64,000 bases of DNA from Candidatus Babelota bacterium (GTDB lineage: Bacteria; Babelota; Babeliae; Babelales; Vermiphilaceae), in assembly GCA_003963225.1 (NCBI GenBank), contig RXKB01000001.1, positions 41,957 through 105,956 of the forward strand, read 5' to 3'. A model generated the notes under the pieces. The model saw nothing but the letters and a program-made list of their open reading frames with translations. It searched no databases and was not told where the DNA came from. Positions 1 to 8,252 of this stretch are shown here, piece after piece. Numbering within the stretch: position 1 is the stretch's first letter; the number at the start of each line of letters is the position of its first letter. The position numbers and the translations under genes were made by a program.

Positions 1-1
1 G

Positions 2-136
2 GCAGAAGCCAGGTTAGCTATCTGCCGTAGTTGCCCATTCTTCAGACACACAGACGAACGTTGCTCGAAGTGTGGATGCTACATGGCCGTCAAGACATAC
101 CTCAGGGCTGAGAAATGTCCTGTGGGAAAATGGTAA
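2..136 (+). CDS. zinc-binding small protein, C-terminal part
   Basis: The frame is open from the window edge and ends at TAA 134-136, so only the last 44 residues are present. Four cysteine positions, CRSC and CSKCGC, followed by KCPVGKW make a zinc-ribbon pattern. I recognise this ending from short phage proteins of unknown role. The promoter and start lie outside the window. It converges with the minus-strand gene that ends at base 137 with no gap. Confidence 0.75.
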   Translation, partial: AEARLAICRSCPFFRHTDERCSKCGCYMAVKTYLRAEKCPVGKW

Positions 137-826
137 TTAGGTCTCAGGAATTTTCACACGACTATTGAGAATAGTTTCGTGGTCAACCCACCTGAGTTTA
201 CCGGTTTTATCTTTCACGAGCTTGTAGAGCTTGTTGTCGCGCCCCTTGAGGGTATTGGCTGCGATGTATTGTGTCACGCCAACCTTGTCTGACTCGGCAA
301 TGTGCAGCGGGTCGAAGAAGCCAAAAGAAGACGTGTTGATCTGGCGTGATTCGTCAGGGATAGACTCCGGGCTTGCGATACCACCTTCACCCATCTTGGT
401 TACACGATGGGCATTATCGAAGTGCTCCATCGGGTTAATGCCTTCCACGTTATTGCTCAGACTGTTTCCGATAACCACGGACTTAATTTGAGGCGTGAAG
501 AAGGAAGACGTGAGCCAGGTAAGATTTTTTCTTTGCTGGATCTTCTGTGCTGCCTTTTTGCGTAGTCCCGCAGCATCTTTTTCAATGTGGTCTTTGATGA
601 AGTCTTCAAGGCCTAGAAAGCTGGAAAAGCGCAGGTTGTCGCGATCGTCTGGCTCAACTTCCTGCTTGTTGATCTTGATGAGCTTGGCCGACGCAAGCAA
701 AAGCGTACGAGGTGACACGCTGGACAGAGGTTCCCCGAGGGTTTGGTTAGTTACCACCGGGTCGACAAAAGTGCGAGCCAGCCACTTTTTCAGCGCGTCG
801 ATTTTTTCTTGTTTGGACAGGACCAT
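137..826 (-). CDS. RNA polymerase beta-subunit fragment (rifampicin-region piece)
   Basis: The 229-residue product aligns by eye with the middle of bacterial RpoB. Residues about 130-195 keep NP-M, RVTKMGEGGI, PDESRQ, FGFFDP and ES-KVGV, matching the E. coli stretch around [20 protein letters not shown] to ETPEGPNIGL. An upstream PDDRDNLRF matches the DDIDHLGNRR region. A full beta subunit is over 1,100 residues, so this is one piece of a split subunit, as in phages with multisubunit polymerases; the other pieces are not in this window. It starts at ATG 826 six bases after a TAATAT box, so the mRNA should be leaderless. Function as part of a phage RNA polymerase is inferred. Confidence 0.7.
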   Translation of the reverse strand: MVLSKQEKIDALKKWLARTFVDPVVTNQTLGEPLSSVSPRTLLLASAKLIKINKQEVEPDDRDNLRFSSFLGLEDFIKDHIEKDAAGLRKKAAQKIQQRKNLTWLTSSFFTPQIKSVVIGNSLSNNVEGINPMEHFDNAHRVTKMGEGGIASPESIPDESRQINTSSFGFFDPLHIAESDKVGVTQYIAANTLKGRDNKLYKLVKDKTGKLRWVDHETILNSRVKIPET

Positions 827-832
827 ACACGT

Positions 833-861
833 ATATTACTGGATATGCCGGATGCACACAA
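833..861 (-). promoter_or_regulatory. leaderless promoter of the RNAP beta fragment
   Basis: Read on the minus strand: TTGTGT, 17-bp spacer, TAATAT, then 6 nt to ATG 826. Transcription would begin at or next to the start codon. Confidence 0.6.
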
Positions 862-867
862 GTTCTT

Positions 868-1059
868 ATGACCCTGCACATTGAGTTGGATGAAGAAGCT
901 GAGAAAGTAGACATGGTCGTGGACGACCATCTCGTCCTTCGTGCCGAACGGCGCTCAGCTAACCATATCAGCTACAAGAATTTCGACTCCCTGGTCGACG
1001 ACCGTGTGCACGACACCGTCAAAGAAATCGCCGCCGCCCTCTTAAATTTGACAGACTGA
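868..1059 (+). CDS. hypothetical protein, 63 aa
   Basis: A small acidic frame between the divergent RNAP fragment and the dCMP deaminase gene. No ribosome binding site and no clear -10 box precede ATG 868. The product has the composition of a folded protein (alternating charged and hydrophobic residues) but no family that I recognise. Confidence 0.45.
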   Translation: MTLHIELDEEAEKVDMVVDDHLVLRAERRSANHISYKNFDSLVDDRVHDTVKEIAAALLNLTD

Positions 1060-1075
1060 CCTCGTGTGGTACATT
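1048..1075 (+). promoter_or_regulatory. leaderless promoter of dCMP deaminase
   Basis: Perfect TTGACA at 1048-1053, 16-bp spacer, TACATT at 1070-1075, then 7 nt to ATG 1083. Confidence 0.7.
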
Positions 1076-1082
1076 ACCACAC

Positions 1083-1517
1083 ATGAGTCTGCAAAAGAAA
1101 ACTCGGGCACCATGGCCACAGTTCGCCATGCACCTGGCTCTCACTGCCGCCAATGAGCGCTGTGAGGATCCCTACGTTCAAGTCGGTGCCTGCTGCCTTC
1201 GCCACGACAACTCTGTCGCTTCTCTGGGCTACAACGGCCCTCCTCCTGGTGTTGACGTAGATTGGTCCGACCGTGACAAGCGTCGCAAGCGCATGCTGCA
1301 TGCTGAAGTCAACTGTCTGCGCTACGTGAAGCCTGGTGAGGGAAAACTCCTCGCCGTCACCGTAATCCCCTGCATGTCATGCCTTTCTGTCATTGCAAGC
1401 TGGGGTATCAAGGAGGTTTATTACCTGAACGACTGGACTGGAACCGATCCAGAGATCTTCCAGGTCGCCAAGGAATTCGGAATCAAGTTGGAAAAACTCG
1501 CCCTCGATGAACGCTAA
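1083..1517 (+). CDS. deoxycytidylate deaminase
   Basis: Zinc-dependent deaminase that would convert dCMP to dUMP, the ThyX substrate. The two family motifs are clear: HAEVN at residues 73-77 (zinc His and catalytic Glu) and PCMSC at 96-100 (two zinc cysteines). The 144-residue length is usual for phage and bacterial dCMP deaminases. It heads the plus-strand nucleotide block, has its own TTGACA promoter, and its last 11 bases overlap the next gene. A general cytidine deaminase-fold enzyme acting on another substrate is possible, but the neighbouring dUTPase, thymidylate synthase and thymidylate kinase argue for dCMP. Confidence 0.88.
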   Translation: MSLQKKTRAPWPQFAMHLALTAANERCEDPYVQVGACCLRHDNSVASLGYNGPPPGVDVDWSDRDKRRKRMLHAEVNCLRYVKPGEGKLLAVTVIPCMSCLSVIASWGIKEVYYLNDWTGTDPEIFQVAKEFGIKLEKLALDER

Positions 1518-1893
1518 GCGCTCTATCCCTACCTTTGAAGCCAAGATCTACGTCGGCTTCCGAAAATCGTATTCGACCGACCATCCTGACGTTGGAAACT
1601 GTATTTGGAAAGTCAGGCAAGCCTGTCGAGACGCCGTCGCCTCTGGCTGGTGCGTGACCATGCAGCCCCTCGAATACATCTACACGCCAACCTACACGGT
1701 AGGGCAGGCCGAAGCCGTGGATGGTGAACCTGGTGTTGTGATCGGCGCGATCAACTATCCGAGGTTTCCAACCAAGCCAGAAGCCTTGAAGCAACGCTGC
1801 ATCGACCTGGCCAGCAAGCTGATGGACGTGCTGGAACAAGAGCGTGTGACGGTGGTTTTCACCGACGAGACCGTTCTGCTTGAGCGTGTGTGA
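1507..1893 (+). CDS. hypothetical protein in nucleotide operon
   Basis: A 128-residue product whose start overlaps the deaminase by 11 bases, implying translational coupling. It begins FEAKIYVGFRKSY and has a glycine-tyrosine-rich middle; no catalytic motif is evident. Small phage proteins of this type occur beside nucleotide genes, but I cannot assign a role. Confidence 0.7.
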   Translation: MNAKRSIPTFEAKIYVGFRKSYSTDHPDVGNCIWKVRQACRDAVASGWCVTMQPLEYIYTPTYTVGQAEAVDGEPGVVIGAINYPRFPTKPEALKQRCIDLASKLMDVLEQERVTVVFTDETVLLERV

Positions 1894-1933
1894 CTGTCAA
1901 ATGGAAAACTTGCAGAAAAGTGATGTCTGCGAG

Positions 1934-1962
1934 TTGCGCGGGTGTCGTCCGTGATGTATGTT
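1934..1962 (+). promoter_or_regulatory. possible promoter of dUTPase
   Basis: TTGCGC at 1934-1939, 17-bp spacer, TATGTT at 1957-1962, then 11 nt to ATG 1974. The leader would be about 5 nt. The -35 box is weak. Confidence 0.4.
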
Positions 1963-1973
1963 AGTTAGACTGT

Positions 1974-2405
1974 ATGAGAGTAAAAATTAAGCGATTGGCG
2001 ATCGACGCCAAAACCCCAACGAAAGCAACGAACGGCAGTGGAGCCTATGACCTTTACTCCACTGAAGCGACAGTCCTACCCGCCGAAGAGCGCACAGCAT
2101 TCGGCACTGGTCTGGCGATGGAAATTCCAGAAGGTTACGTAGGCCTTGTCTGTTCCCGCAGCGGCCTGGCGTTGAAGCAGGGAATTGCGGTGCTGAACGC
2201 ACCTGGCATTGTGGATGCCGACTATCGCGGTGAAGTCAAAGCGATCGTAATCAACCACAGCACCACCCAACCGCTGGTGGTAAGCAAAGGGGACAAGATC
2301 GCACAGATCTTGTTCGTGAAAGCGGAAGACGTGAATTTTGAAGACGTTGAGGAACTCTCCTCGACTGAACGTGGTGTGGGCGGATTCGGTTCAACTGGCA
2401 AATAA
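1974..2405 (+). CDS. dut: dUTP pyrophosphatase (trimeric dUTPase)
   Basis: Hydrolyses dUTP to dUMP, keeping uracil out of DNA and feeding thymidylate synthesis. All five motifs of trimeric dUTPases are present in order: GAYDLYS near residue 23, RSGLALKQG, APGIVDADYRGE, GDKIAQILF and, at the C-terminus, RGVGGFGSTG, the glycine-rich arm that closes over the active site. The 143-residue length is typical. It ends one base before the reductase start codon, so the two genes are co-translated. Confidence 0.95.
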   Translation: MRVKIKRLAIDAKTPTKATNGSGAYDLYSTEATVLPAEERTAFGTGLAMEIPEGYVGLVCSRSGLALKQGIAVLNAPGIVDADYRGEVKAIVINHSTTQPLVVSKGDKIAQILFVKAEDVNFEDVEELSSTERGVGGFGSTGK

Positions 2406-2406
2406 T

Positions 2407-4518
2407 ATGAGCGAAGTCAATTTCCTGGACGAGATCTCTGGATTCATTTTCACGAGCAAGTATGCTCGTTACAACACTCTGGTCGAACGCCGTGAAACGT
2501 GGGAGGAGTGCATTGACCGTGTCGCGGCCATGCACCTTTCCAAGTTTCGCAAGAAGCTGCCCAAGGAGGACTTGGACCAGATTCGCTGGGCCTTCGACAT
2601 GGTGAAGAAGAAGGCTGTGGTGCCTTCCATGCGCTCCATGCAGTTCGGTGGTAAGGCGGTCACCACGCATAACGCCCGTGTCTACAACTGTGCAGTCCGG
2701 CACATCGACAGCATCCGTGCTTTCGCTGAGGTCTTCTACCTGCTGCTTTGTGGTTGCGGCGTAGGTATCGGCGTGATGCCTCATTTCATCGACCGCCTTC
2801 CTCCGTTGGTGGACGCCACCAACAAGACCGGTACCGTGCTGACCTACGTCGTTGAGGATTCCATCGAAGGATGGGCCGATTCGATCGAGGCGCTGTTGAA
2901 CTGCTATTTCAAGAACACCGCTTACACCGGTCGTAAGATCGTTTTCGACTACTCGAAGATCCGTCCTGAAGGCGCACCTCTGAAGACCTCTGGTGGCAAG
3001 GCTCCTGGTTACAAGGGGTTGAAGAACTGTCACAAGAAGATCAAGGCCCTGCTTGACCACATCATCGAGGATCTCGACCAGGCGAACGTTCGTCCGATCA
3101 ACGCCTACGACATTCTGATGCACGTCTCTGACGCCGTGCTGTCTGGTGGCATTCGTCGTTCCGCCACCTGCGTGATCTTTGACATCAACGACCAGGAGAT
3201 GATGGATGCCAAGACCTACTTCAAGGTCAGCAAGCACAGCAAGTTCGCCTACGACGAAGATACCAAGACGTATTCCGGCAAGGTCACGGTCAACAAGAAG
3301 GTCTACGAGGTCGAACTGAGTGAGTGGGAATACACCAACCAACTCCTGAAGGAGTCTGTCGTCGGTTGGATTCACATCGAGCCTCAGCGCGCCCGTTCCA
3401 ACAACAGCGTATTGCTCCTGCGTGACAAGGTCACCCGCGAGCAGTTCAAGGCTATCGTGGAGCGCACCAAGCAGTTCGGTGAGCCTGGCTTCGTGTTTGC
3501 CAACCATCCGTGGCAGATGTTCAACCCATGCTTCGAGATCGGCTTTATCCCGGTCACCGAGGATGGTGTCTGTGGTGTGCAGTTCTGTAACCTCAGCTCG
3601 GTCAACGGTGCTGCAATCACCACGCAAGCCGACTTCCTGGAAGCCACCCGTGCTGCCACGATCATCGGTACCCTGCAGGCGTCCTACACGGACGAGATGA
3701 AGTATCTGAACAACGCGGCGAAGAAACTCACCGAGCAGGAAGCTCTCCTCGGTGTCTCCATCACCGGTGTCATGGACAACCCAGACGTGTTGCTGAATCC
3801 TGAAGGCCAAGCCGAGGCAGCCAAGCACGCCGTAGAAGTCAACGACCTGTGGGCACGCAAGCTTGGCATTAACCCTGCCGCTCGTGTCACCTGCATCAAA
3901 CCTGAAGGCACCAGCAGCCTTGTGCTGCGTAGCGCCTCTGGTATCCATCCGCACCACGCTCGCCGGTATTTCCGTCGTGTGCAGTGCAACAAGGTTGATC
4001 CTGTTTACAAGTTCTTCAAGGCCACCAACCCGCACATGTGCGAGCCCAGCGTGTGGTCGGCCAACAAGACTGACGATGTGATCACCTTCCCTCTCACCGT
4101 TTCCGACAAGGCGATGGTGAAATCAGACTTGAATGCGTTGAAGCACCTCGACATCGTTCGTTCGACCCAGCAGAACTGGGTACTGAACGGCGTGAACGAG
4201 ACTCACAACAACAAGCCTGTATCGCACAACGTGTCCTGCACTATCCTGGTCGATGAACCGGAGTGGGACAACGTCGTAAACTATCTCTACGACAACCGTG
4301 AGTTTTTCAGCGCAGTGTCGCTGTTGCCTCTGGTCGGAGACAAGCTCTACAAGCAGGCTCCGTTGGAAGCTGTCACGACCGAAGCCGACGAGGCTCTCTG
4401 GACCAAGCTTACCTCCGGTTATACTCCGGTCGACTACCGGAAGCTGAAGGAGGACGAGGACACCACCAAGGTCCAAGAAAGTTTAGCGTGTGCAGGAGGA
4501 AAGTGTGAACTCTACTGA
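2407..4518 (+). CDS. nrdJ: adenosylcobalamin-dependent (class II) ribonucleotide reductase
   Basis: Reduces ribonucleotides to deoxyribonucleotides using a B12 cofactor, so it needs no radical-generating partner subunit. The 703-residue size fits the monomeric class II type. Visible landmarks are C95 in RVYNCAVR and C394 in QFCNLSS (the redox pair), C375 in FNPCFE (thiyl radical site), PEGTSS, and a C-terminal pair C695 and C700 in ACAGGKC that would be re-reduced by thioredoxin. I placed the start at ATG 2407, one base after the dUTPase stop, because the longer frame from 2338 lies inside dut. The 3' end overlaps the HNH gene. Confidence 0.93.
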   Translation: MSEVNFLDEISGFIFTSKYARYNTLVERRETWEECIDRVAAMHLSKFRKKLPKEDLDQIRWAFDMVKKKAVVPSMRSMQFGGKAVTTHNARVYNCAVRHIDSIRAFAEVFYLLLCGCGVGIGVMPHFIDRLPPLVDATNKTGTVLTYVVEDSIEGWADSIEALLNCYFKNTAYTGRKIVFDYSKIRPEGAPLKTSGGKAPGYKGLKNCHKKIKALLDHIIEDLDQANVRPINAYDILMHVSDAVLSGGIRRSATCVIFDINDQEMMDAKTYFKVSKHSKFAYDEDTKTYSGKVTVNKKVYEVELSEWEYTNQLLKESVVGWIHIEPQRARSNNSVLLLRDKVTREQFKAIVERTKQFGEPGFVFANHPWQMFNPCFEIGFIPVTEDGVCGVQFCNLSSVNGAAITTQADFLEATRAATIIGTLQASYTDEMKYLNNAAKKLTEQEALLGVSITGVMDNPDVLLNPEGQAEAAKHAVEVNDLWARKLGINPAARVTCIKPEGTSSLVLRSASGIHPHHARRYFRRVQCNKVDPVYKFFKATNPHMCEPSVWSANKTDDVITFPLTVSDKAMVKSDLNALKHLDIVRSTQQNWVLNGVNETHNNKPVSHNVSCTILVDEPEWDNVVNYLYDNREFFSAVSLLPLVGDKLYKQAPLEAVTTEADEALWTKLTSGYTPVDYRKLKEDEDTTKVQESLACAGGKCELY

Positions 4519-4939
4519 AGAATCTACCGTAACCCCCGGCACCAGTCTGCCCCCTGTTCAGTTGCACCTGCGCTGGCAAGGCTGCGGGGAAGTATCAAAG
4601 ACCTACTGGAGTAGGACACGCGCTCGTGCCCAGAAGGACGGCCGCGCTTTCACCTTGAGCATCGAAGATATGAATAACCTCTTGATGGCTCAGGAAAAGA
4701 AATGTGCCATTAGCGGGTTACCTATCGAGACGACAAAACGACACCGATACAAAACCAAAGCCACAGCTTCGCTTGACCGGATTGACAGCTCCAAAGGTTA
4801 TACGCTTGATAACGTGCAGTGGGTGCATAAACACGTCAACAGAATGAAACACACGTTTGATCAAGCCTACTTCGAAGACCTTTGTCGAAGAGTTAATGAG
4901 ACGACCCTACAGCGTACCGCAAGTATAGCTCAGGGCTAA
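4505..4939 (+). CDS. HNH homing endonuclease, family A
   Basis: A free-standing HNH nuclease of the type that spreads between phage genomes. The core is KKCAISGLP followed by SLDRIDSSKGY and WVHKHVNRMK. The same block occurs in the gene at 16539, so the two are paralogs. Start chosen at GTG 4505 because GGAGG lies 5 bases upstream, inside the reductase gene; GTG 4490 is the alternative. It overlaps the last 14 bases of nrdJ, a common insertion site for such elements beside reductase genes. Confidence 0.8.
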   Translation: MNSTEESTVTPGTSLPPVQLHLRWQGCGEVSKTYWSRTRARAQKDGRAFTLSIEDMNNLLMAQEKKCAISGLPIETTKRHRYKTKATASLDRIDSSKGYTLDNVQWVHKHVNRMKHTFDQAYFEDLCRRVNETTLQRTASIAQG

Positions 4940-4940
4940 A

Positions 4941-4974
4941 AAAAGGCGCACTGGGTTTCCCCGGTGCGCCTTTT
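4941..4974. terminator. bidirectional terminator
   Basis: An 11-bp perfect stem (AAAAGGCGCAC and its complement) with A-runs before and T-runs after, between convergent genes. It would end both the plus-strand nucleotide operon and the minus-strand gene at 4991. Confidence 0.85.
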
Positions 4975-4990
4975 GAATTTCAACTGACCA

Positions 4991-5611
4991 TCACTTCACC
5001 GCGGTCGGCACGACCGTCGCGGTGAGACCAATCAGACGGCGCTCCAGCTCGTTCACCTTGCCGGCGAGCGCACTGGGAGTGGTGTCCGTCACGACAGGCT
5101 GCGGAACGCGATGGTTCGCGTAGGACGAGGTGCCACCAATGAACTCAGGGAGGAACCGGCGGAAGCTGCCGCGATCCGCGATCTCCAGACTGCGCTCGGC
5201 AGTGGCCAGCTGCGCACGGCTGACAACCATGTCTGCCTGCTCCAGGGTGCGAGTGTGGGACCATTCGCGCTCCAGGTTGTTGCGGAGCGAGCGGGAGACA
5301 CCCATCGCCTTGGCTTCGGCCAAGCTGCGCTCCATGGCGCTCTTGGTCATGGTTTGCGGCGCCTTATCGCGTTCGTCCGCAAGGGTGTAGCTGCGGCTCT
5401 CCGCAGTCTGGAGAAGGGTGACTGCACCAGCGAGGTCCTTGACCTCCTTGGCGACGTCGGAGCTGCAGCGGTTCGTATCCGAGAGGCTGGACACAATCCG
5501 ATCGACGGCGAGGTCTTGGGCCTGCCGGAGCTTGGAGATGCCTTCCGTGGACTGACCGAAGGCGGCGAAAGAAAGGACGGCAACCGAGATGAGGGTGAGG
5601 ATGTTCTTCAT
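4991..5611 (-). CDS. exported helical protein, unknown function
   Basis: 206 residues. The first 20 (MKNILTLISVAVLSFAAFGQ) form a typical cleavable signal peptide. The mature part is long amphipathic helices rich in Glu, Arg, Leu and Ala, suggesting a coiled coil, and ends in a short hydrophobic segment. It is transcribed from a strong promoter at 5674-5702 and ends at the terminator at 4941. Export of a phage protein by the host Sec pathway suggests a role at the envelope; nothing more can be said. Confidence 0.75.
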   Translation of the reverse strand: MKNILTLISVAVLSFAAFGQSTEGISKLRQAQDLAVDRIVSSLSDTNRCSSDVAKEVKDLAGAVTLLQTAESRSYTLADERDKAPQTMTKSAMERSLAEAKAMGVSRSLRNNLEREWSHTRTLEQADMVVSRAQLATAERSLEIADRGSFRRFLPEFIGGTSSYANHRVPQPVVTDTTPSALAGKVNELERRLIGLTATVVPTAVK

Positions 5612-5673
5612 GGTATGTGCGTTACTTGTTTTGATGTGAGGATTTGTGAGAGCTATTGTGCTCTCTACAGTTT

Positions 5674-5702
5674 GTTATACCATGTGCCGCAGGCTATTGC
5701 AC
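5674..5702 (-). promoter_or_regulatory. promoter with upstream C-tract
   Basis: Minus strand: GTGCAA, 17-bp spacer, TATAAC, preceded by a long cytosine-rich tract (5703-5729 on the plus strand reads as G-runs). It drives the gene at 4991 with a leader of about 50 nt that contains CAAGTAAC 9 bases before ATG. Confidence 0.65.
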
Positions 5703-5738
5703 CCAGGGCCGGGGGAGGGGAGGGGTAGGGTAAGTAGC

Positions 5739-5777
5739 TAAAAAAAGAAGGGAGAGCAGGGTTGCCCCTGCCCTCCC
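5739..5777 (-). terminator. minus-strand terminator
   Basis: On the minus strand a 12-bp stem with one mismatch (GGGAGGGCAGGG pairing) followed by a T-rich run. Confidence 0.7.
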
Positions 5778-5946
5778 CGCCCAAACAAGTATCTATGCAA
5801 ACACTTCGTTCCACCCACCCTACAGCTACAGGCTGCAGGAAAATCTACCGGGAGGAGCCGTGCGCTGCCCCTGCACGGAGGTCGCCTTTGTCGGTCGTGC
5901 AACCAACAGGATTCTCCGCTCCTCCCGGAGCGCATTAAGCGCTCTG
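5740..5946 (-). other. short transcription unit, possible small RNA or 65-aa product
   Basis: A strong promoter (5953-5981) and a terminator (5739-5777) bracket about 200 bases. The only frame is 65 residues (ATG 5935) of arginine-, proline- and cysteine-rich composition unlike the neighbouring proteins, so a structured small RNA is at least as likely. No homology is visible. Confidence 0.4.
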
Positions 5947-5952
5947 CAAGTT

Positions 5953-5981
5953 ATTATACCCTGCAACACAGGCTATTGCAA
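5953..5981 (-). promoter_or_regulatory. strong promoter with upstream C-tract
   Basis: Minus strand: TTGCAA, 17-bp spacer, perfect TATAAT. The upstream side is again a C-run. It faces away from the tmk promoter at 5999, so the two are divergent and nearly touching. Confidence 0.7.
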
Positions 5982-5998
5982 AGGGGGGTCCCTCCCCC

Positions 5999-6026
5999 TT
6001 GACAAGCCTCACCAGTGTGCTATCTT
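5999..6026 (+). promoter_or_regulatory. leaderless promoter of tmk
   Basis: Perfect TTGACA, 16-bp spacer, TATCTT, then 8 nt to ATG 6035. Confidence 0.7.
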
Positions 6027-6034
6027 CTCACCCT

Positions 6035-6658
6035 ATGACAAAAGGTCTATTCATCACATTGGAAGGCAACGAGGGCTCCGGCAAGAGCACCCAGATCGCT
6101 AAGCTCAGCGCCGCGCTTTCAGCGCAAGGCAAGGCAGTCACGGTTCTCCGGGAGCCTGGCTCCACCGTCGTGGGCACGAAGATCCGGGAAATCCTCAAAG
6201 ACCCGGCCAATTCCATTTGCTCTGAAACTGAGCTTTTCCTTTTTCAGGCTTCCCGTGCCCAGCTTGTCCATGACGTAATTCGCCCGAAGCTGGCTGCCGG
6301 GGAGATCATCATTGCCGATCGTTTTTATGACTCCACCTGGGTTTACCAGGGCTGGGCACGCGGTGTAAACCTGCTGGCCATTGAGTTTACCAACAAGCTG
6401 GCGACCGTTGGCGTTGAGGTCAACAAGACGTTTTTCATCAAGGTACCCTTGGAGGTATGCACGGCACGTATCAAAAGCCGTGGTACCCTTGACCGGTTTG
6501 AACTTGAAGGGCAGAAGCTTCTGGCCAAGATCGACGAAGGCTACAACGAACTGTCGAAGAGCTTCCCTCACCGCGTGGACGTGGTGGATGGAAACCGCGA
6601 CATCGAAACTGTGCACCAGGAGTTGCTGGCAAAAACCATGCGCCTTATCAACCAGTAA
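6035..6658 (+). CDS. tmk: thymidylate kinase
   Basis: Phosphorylates dTMP to dTDP. Residues 11-19 are the P-loop GNEGSGKST, followed by LREPGST (the Arg that contacts dTMP), the DRFYDST motif and, later, an R-F-E-rich lid region (KSRGTLDRFE). The 207-residue length is normal. I rejected the longer frame from 5999 because ATG 6035 begins right after the -10 box and matches the usual family N-terminus. Next gene begins one base after the stop. Confidence 0.92.
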   Translation: MTKGLFITLEGNEGSGKSTQIAKLSAALSAQGKAVTVLREPGSTVVGTKIREILKDPANSICSETELFLFQASRAQLVHDVIRPKLAAGEIIIADRFYDSTWVYQGWARGVNLLAIEFTNKLATVGVEVNKTFFIKVPLEVCTARIKSRGTLDRFELEGQKLLAKIDEGYNELSKSFPHRVDVVDGNRDIETVHQELLAKTMRLINQ

Positions 6659-6659
6659 C

Positions 6660-6833
6660 ATGAACGAACTACTTGTACCAAACATCACCTGCATAGACCA
6701 GGACGGCAATCTCGTGCCGATTCCGTCGCTGCCAGGCAGTGGACTTACCTTTGTAATCGTATCTGCCCAACCCGTTGTAACGCAGGACCCTGCGCAGCTG
6801 GAATTCAACTTCGACAAACCGACCGACCGATAA
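6660..6833 (+). CDS. hypothetical protein, 57 aa
   Basis: Fills the space between tmk and thyX: ATG follows the tmk stop by one base, and its stop is one base before the thyX ATG. The product starts MNELLVPNITCIDQDGN and ends in an acidic-phenylalanine stretch (LEFNFDKP). The tight packing supports translation; no family recognised. Confidence 0.65.
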   Translation: MNELLVPNITCIDQDGNLVPIPSLPGSGLTFVIVSAQPVVTQDPAQLEFNFDKPTDR

Positions 6834-6834
6834 C

Positions 6835-7545
6835 ATGAGCGACATCATCCCAACCATTCAAAACGGCTATACCATCCCTGTGCTTGACCACGGGTTTGTA
6901 CGGTACATCGATCACATGGGCACAGATACACGTATCGTGGAGGCTGCCCGAATCAGTTACCGTTCCCCCAGCAAGGGAGCCGACCAGGATCAGAAACTCC
7001 TGGAGTATCTCTGGAAGAACAAGCACACCAGTCCGTTCGAGATGTGCAAGCTCACGTTGAACATCAAGATGCCGATCTTCGTGATGCGCCAGTACGTGCG
7101 GCATCGTATGCAGAACCTCAACGAGGTCAGCGCACGATACACCCAGCTGCCGGCGGAGTTCTACCTGCCTACGGTATGGCGTGTGCAGGACACCAAGAAC
7201 AAGCAGGGCAGCGTAACGGTGGAGCAGCCGCCAGAGTGGCACCAGCGGCAAGCCCAGCGCCTTATGAAGCTCTGCGATGACGCTTATGCCATCTACGAGG
7301 CCATGCTGGCTGACGGCGTTGCCCGTGAGATGGCACGTATGGTCCTGCCTGTCAACATCTACACCGAAATCTACGCCTGCTGGGATTTGAAGAACCTCAT
7401 GCACTTCATCACTTTGCGTGACGACGGACATGCTCAATCTGAGATTCAGGAGTACGGCCGCGCGATCAAGAGCATCTGCCGGGAACTGTTTCCTGGCGTC
7501 GTAAAAGCTTACGAGAAGTATCAGTGGAAACTCGTTGAGCAATGA
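6835..7545 (+). CDS. thyX: flavin-dependent thymidylate synthase
   Basis: Makes dTMP from dUMP using FAD and methylenetetrahydrofolate. The signature RHRMQNLNEVSARY spans residues 89-102, matching the ThyX RHRxxSxNExSxRY pattern except N in place of the first S. The N-terminal VEAARISYR and the C-terminal NLMHFITLR region also match. 236 residues is the usual length. With dCMP deaminase, dUTPase and tmk upstream it completes a dTTP route. The 3' end overlaps the next start (ATGA). Confidence 0.93.
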   Translation: MSDIIPTIQNGYTIPVLDHGFVRYIDHMGTDTRIVEAARISYRSPSKGADQDQKLLEYLWKNKHTSPFEMCKLTLNIKMPIFVMRQYVRHRMQNLNEVSARYTQLPAEFYLPTVWRVQDTKNKQGSVTVEQPPEWHQRQAQRLMKLCDDAYAIYEAMLADGVAREMARMVLPVNIYTEIYACWDLKNLMHFITLRDDGHAQSEIQEYGRAIKSICRELFPGVVKAYEKYQWKLVEQ

Positions 7546-8252
7546 GCCACCTTCTCGCCCAGGCACTCAACTCCACGGTGGACGACATCTTGACCGCCAT
7601 TGCCCACGGGCGGCGGTCAGTTGTCGACACCAAAGGAAAGCTAGCTGAACTGCACCTGCACAGGCTGCTGCTGACCTTCCCATTCGCCGAGGTCAACTGG
7701 GTGGAGAAACACGGCGAGCCGGACTTCCGTGTAAGGTTGGTTTATGGCGAACTCTCCTTCAAGGACTACAAGATTGAGTGCAAAAACATACGCTCACTTC
7801 AGGTTGCCAACCCCGATAAGTTTCAGGTAGAGTTGCAGAAAACCCGGCACAGCAAGACCGGAAAAACCGAAAGAGGATACCGTAATGATCATTTTCACAT
7901 TCTCGCCGTCTGCCTATTCAATCGCACTGGCGGTTGGACTTTTCTGTTCCACGCCGCAAATACCCTGCCGACCGACCCGAAACAGCCCTGCTATCTACAG
8001 AAAATGATCGCGGTGCCTGCACCTGACTCCGAGCTGGGCTCATGGCGCAGAACACCGCTGGAAGCAATCGAGGACTACGAACATGCCAGACTACAAGGAA
8101 TACCTGCAGACCAACGAGCGACTGACAGTGGACGGTGCGAAGAAGCTGCGGGTGGTAATGAACACGAAGGAGTTCGGGCTGATGTACAGCCAGACCATCG
8201 ACCAGGTGGAGGACGAAACGATCAACGAACACCTGCTGAACACCCTGGGTGA
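7542..8252 (+). CDS. PD-(D/E)XK nuclease-like protein
   Basis: 236 residues; the first 170 resemble a restriction-endonuclease fold: KGKLAELHLHRLL helix, then GEPDFRV and YKIECKN, giving the E...PD...ExK set of metal-binding residues expected in this superfamily. It starts inside the thyX stop (ATGA). The last 55 residues, after base 8083, are Gly, Arg and Gln rich and run antiphase across the next gene, so the true domain probably ends near 8080 and the tail is over-printed or the product of a frame change. Substrate unknown. Confidence 0.7.
   Translation: MSHLLAQALNSTVDDILTAIAHGRRSVVDTKGKLAELHLHRLLLTFPFAEVNWVEKHGEPDFRVRLVYGELSFKDYKIECKNIRSLQVANPDKFQVELQKTRHSKTGKTERGYRNDHFHILAVCLFNRTGGWTFLFHAANTLPTDPKQPCYLQKMIAVPAPDSELGSWRRTPLEAIEDYEHARLQGIPADQRATDSGRCEEAAGGNEHEGVRADVQPDHRPGGGRNDQRTPAEHPG

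Noticed and set aside
2251..4035. 594-codon open frame antisense to the ribonucleotide reductase
   Set aside because: Shadow frame caused by codon bias of nrdJ; no start signal, repetitive Val/Leu/Arg composition.
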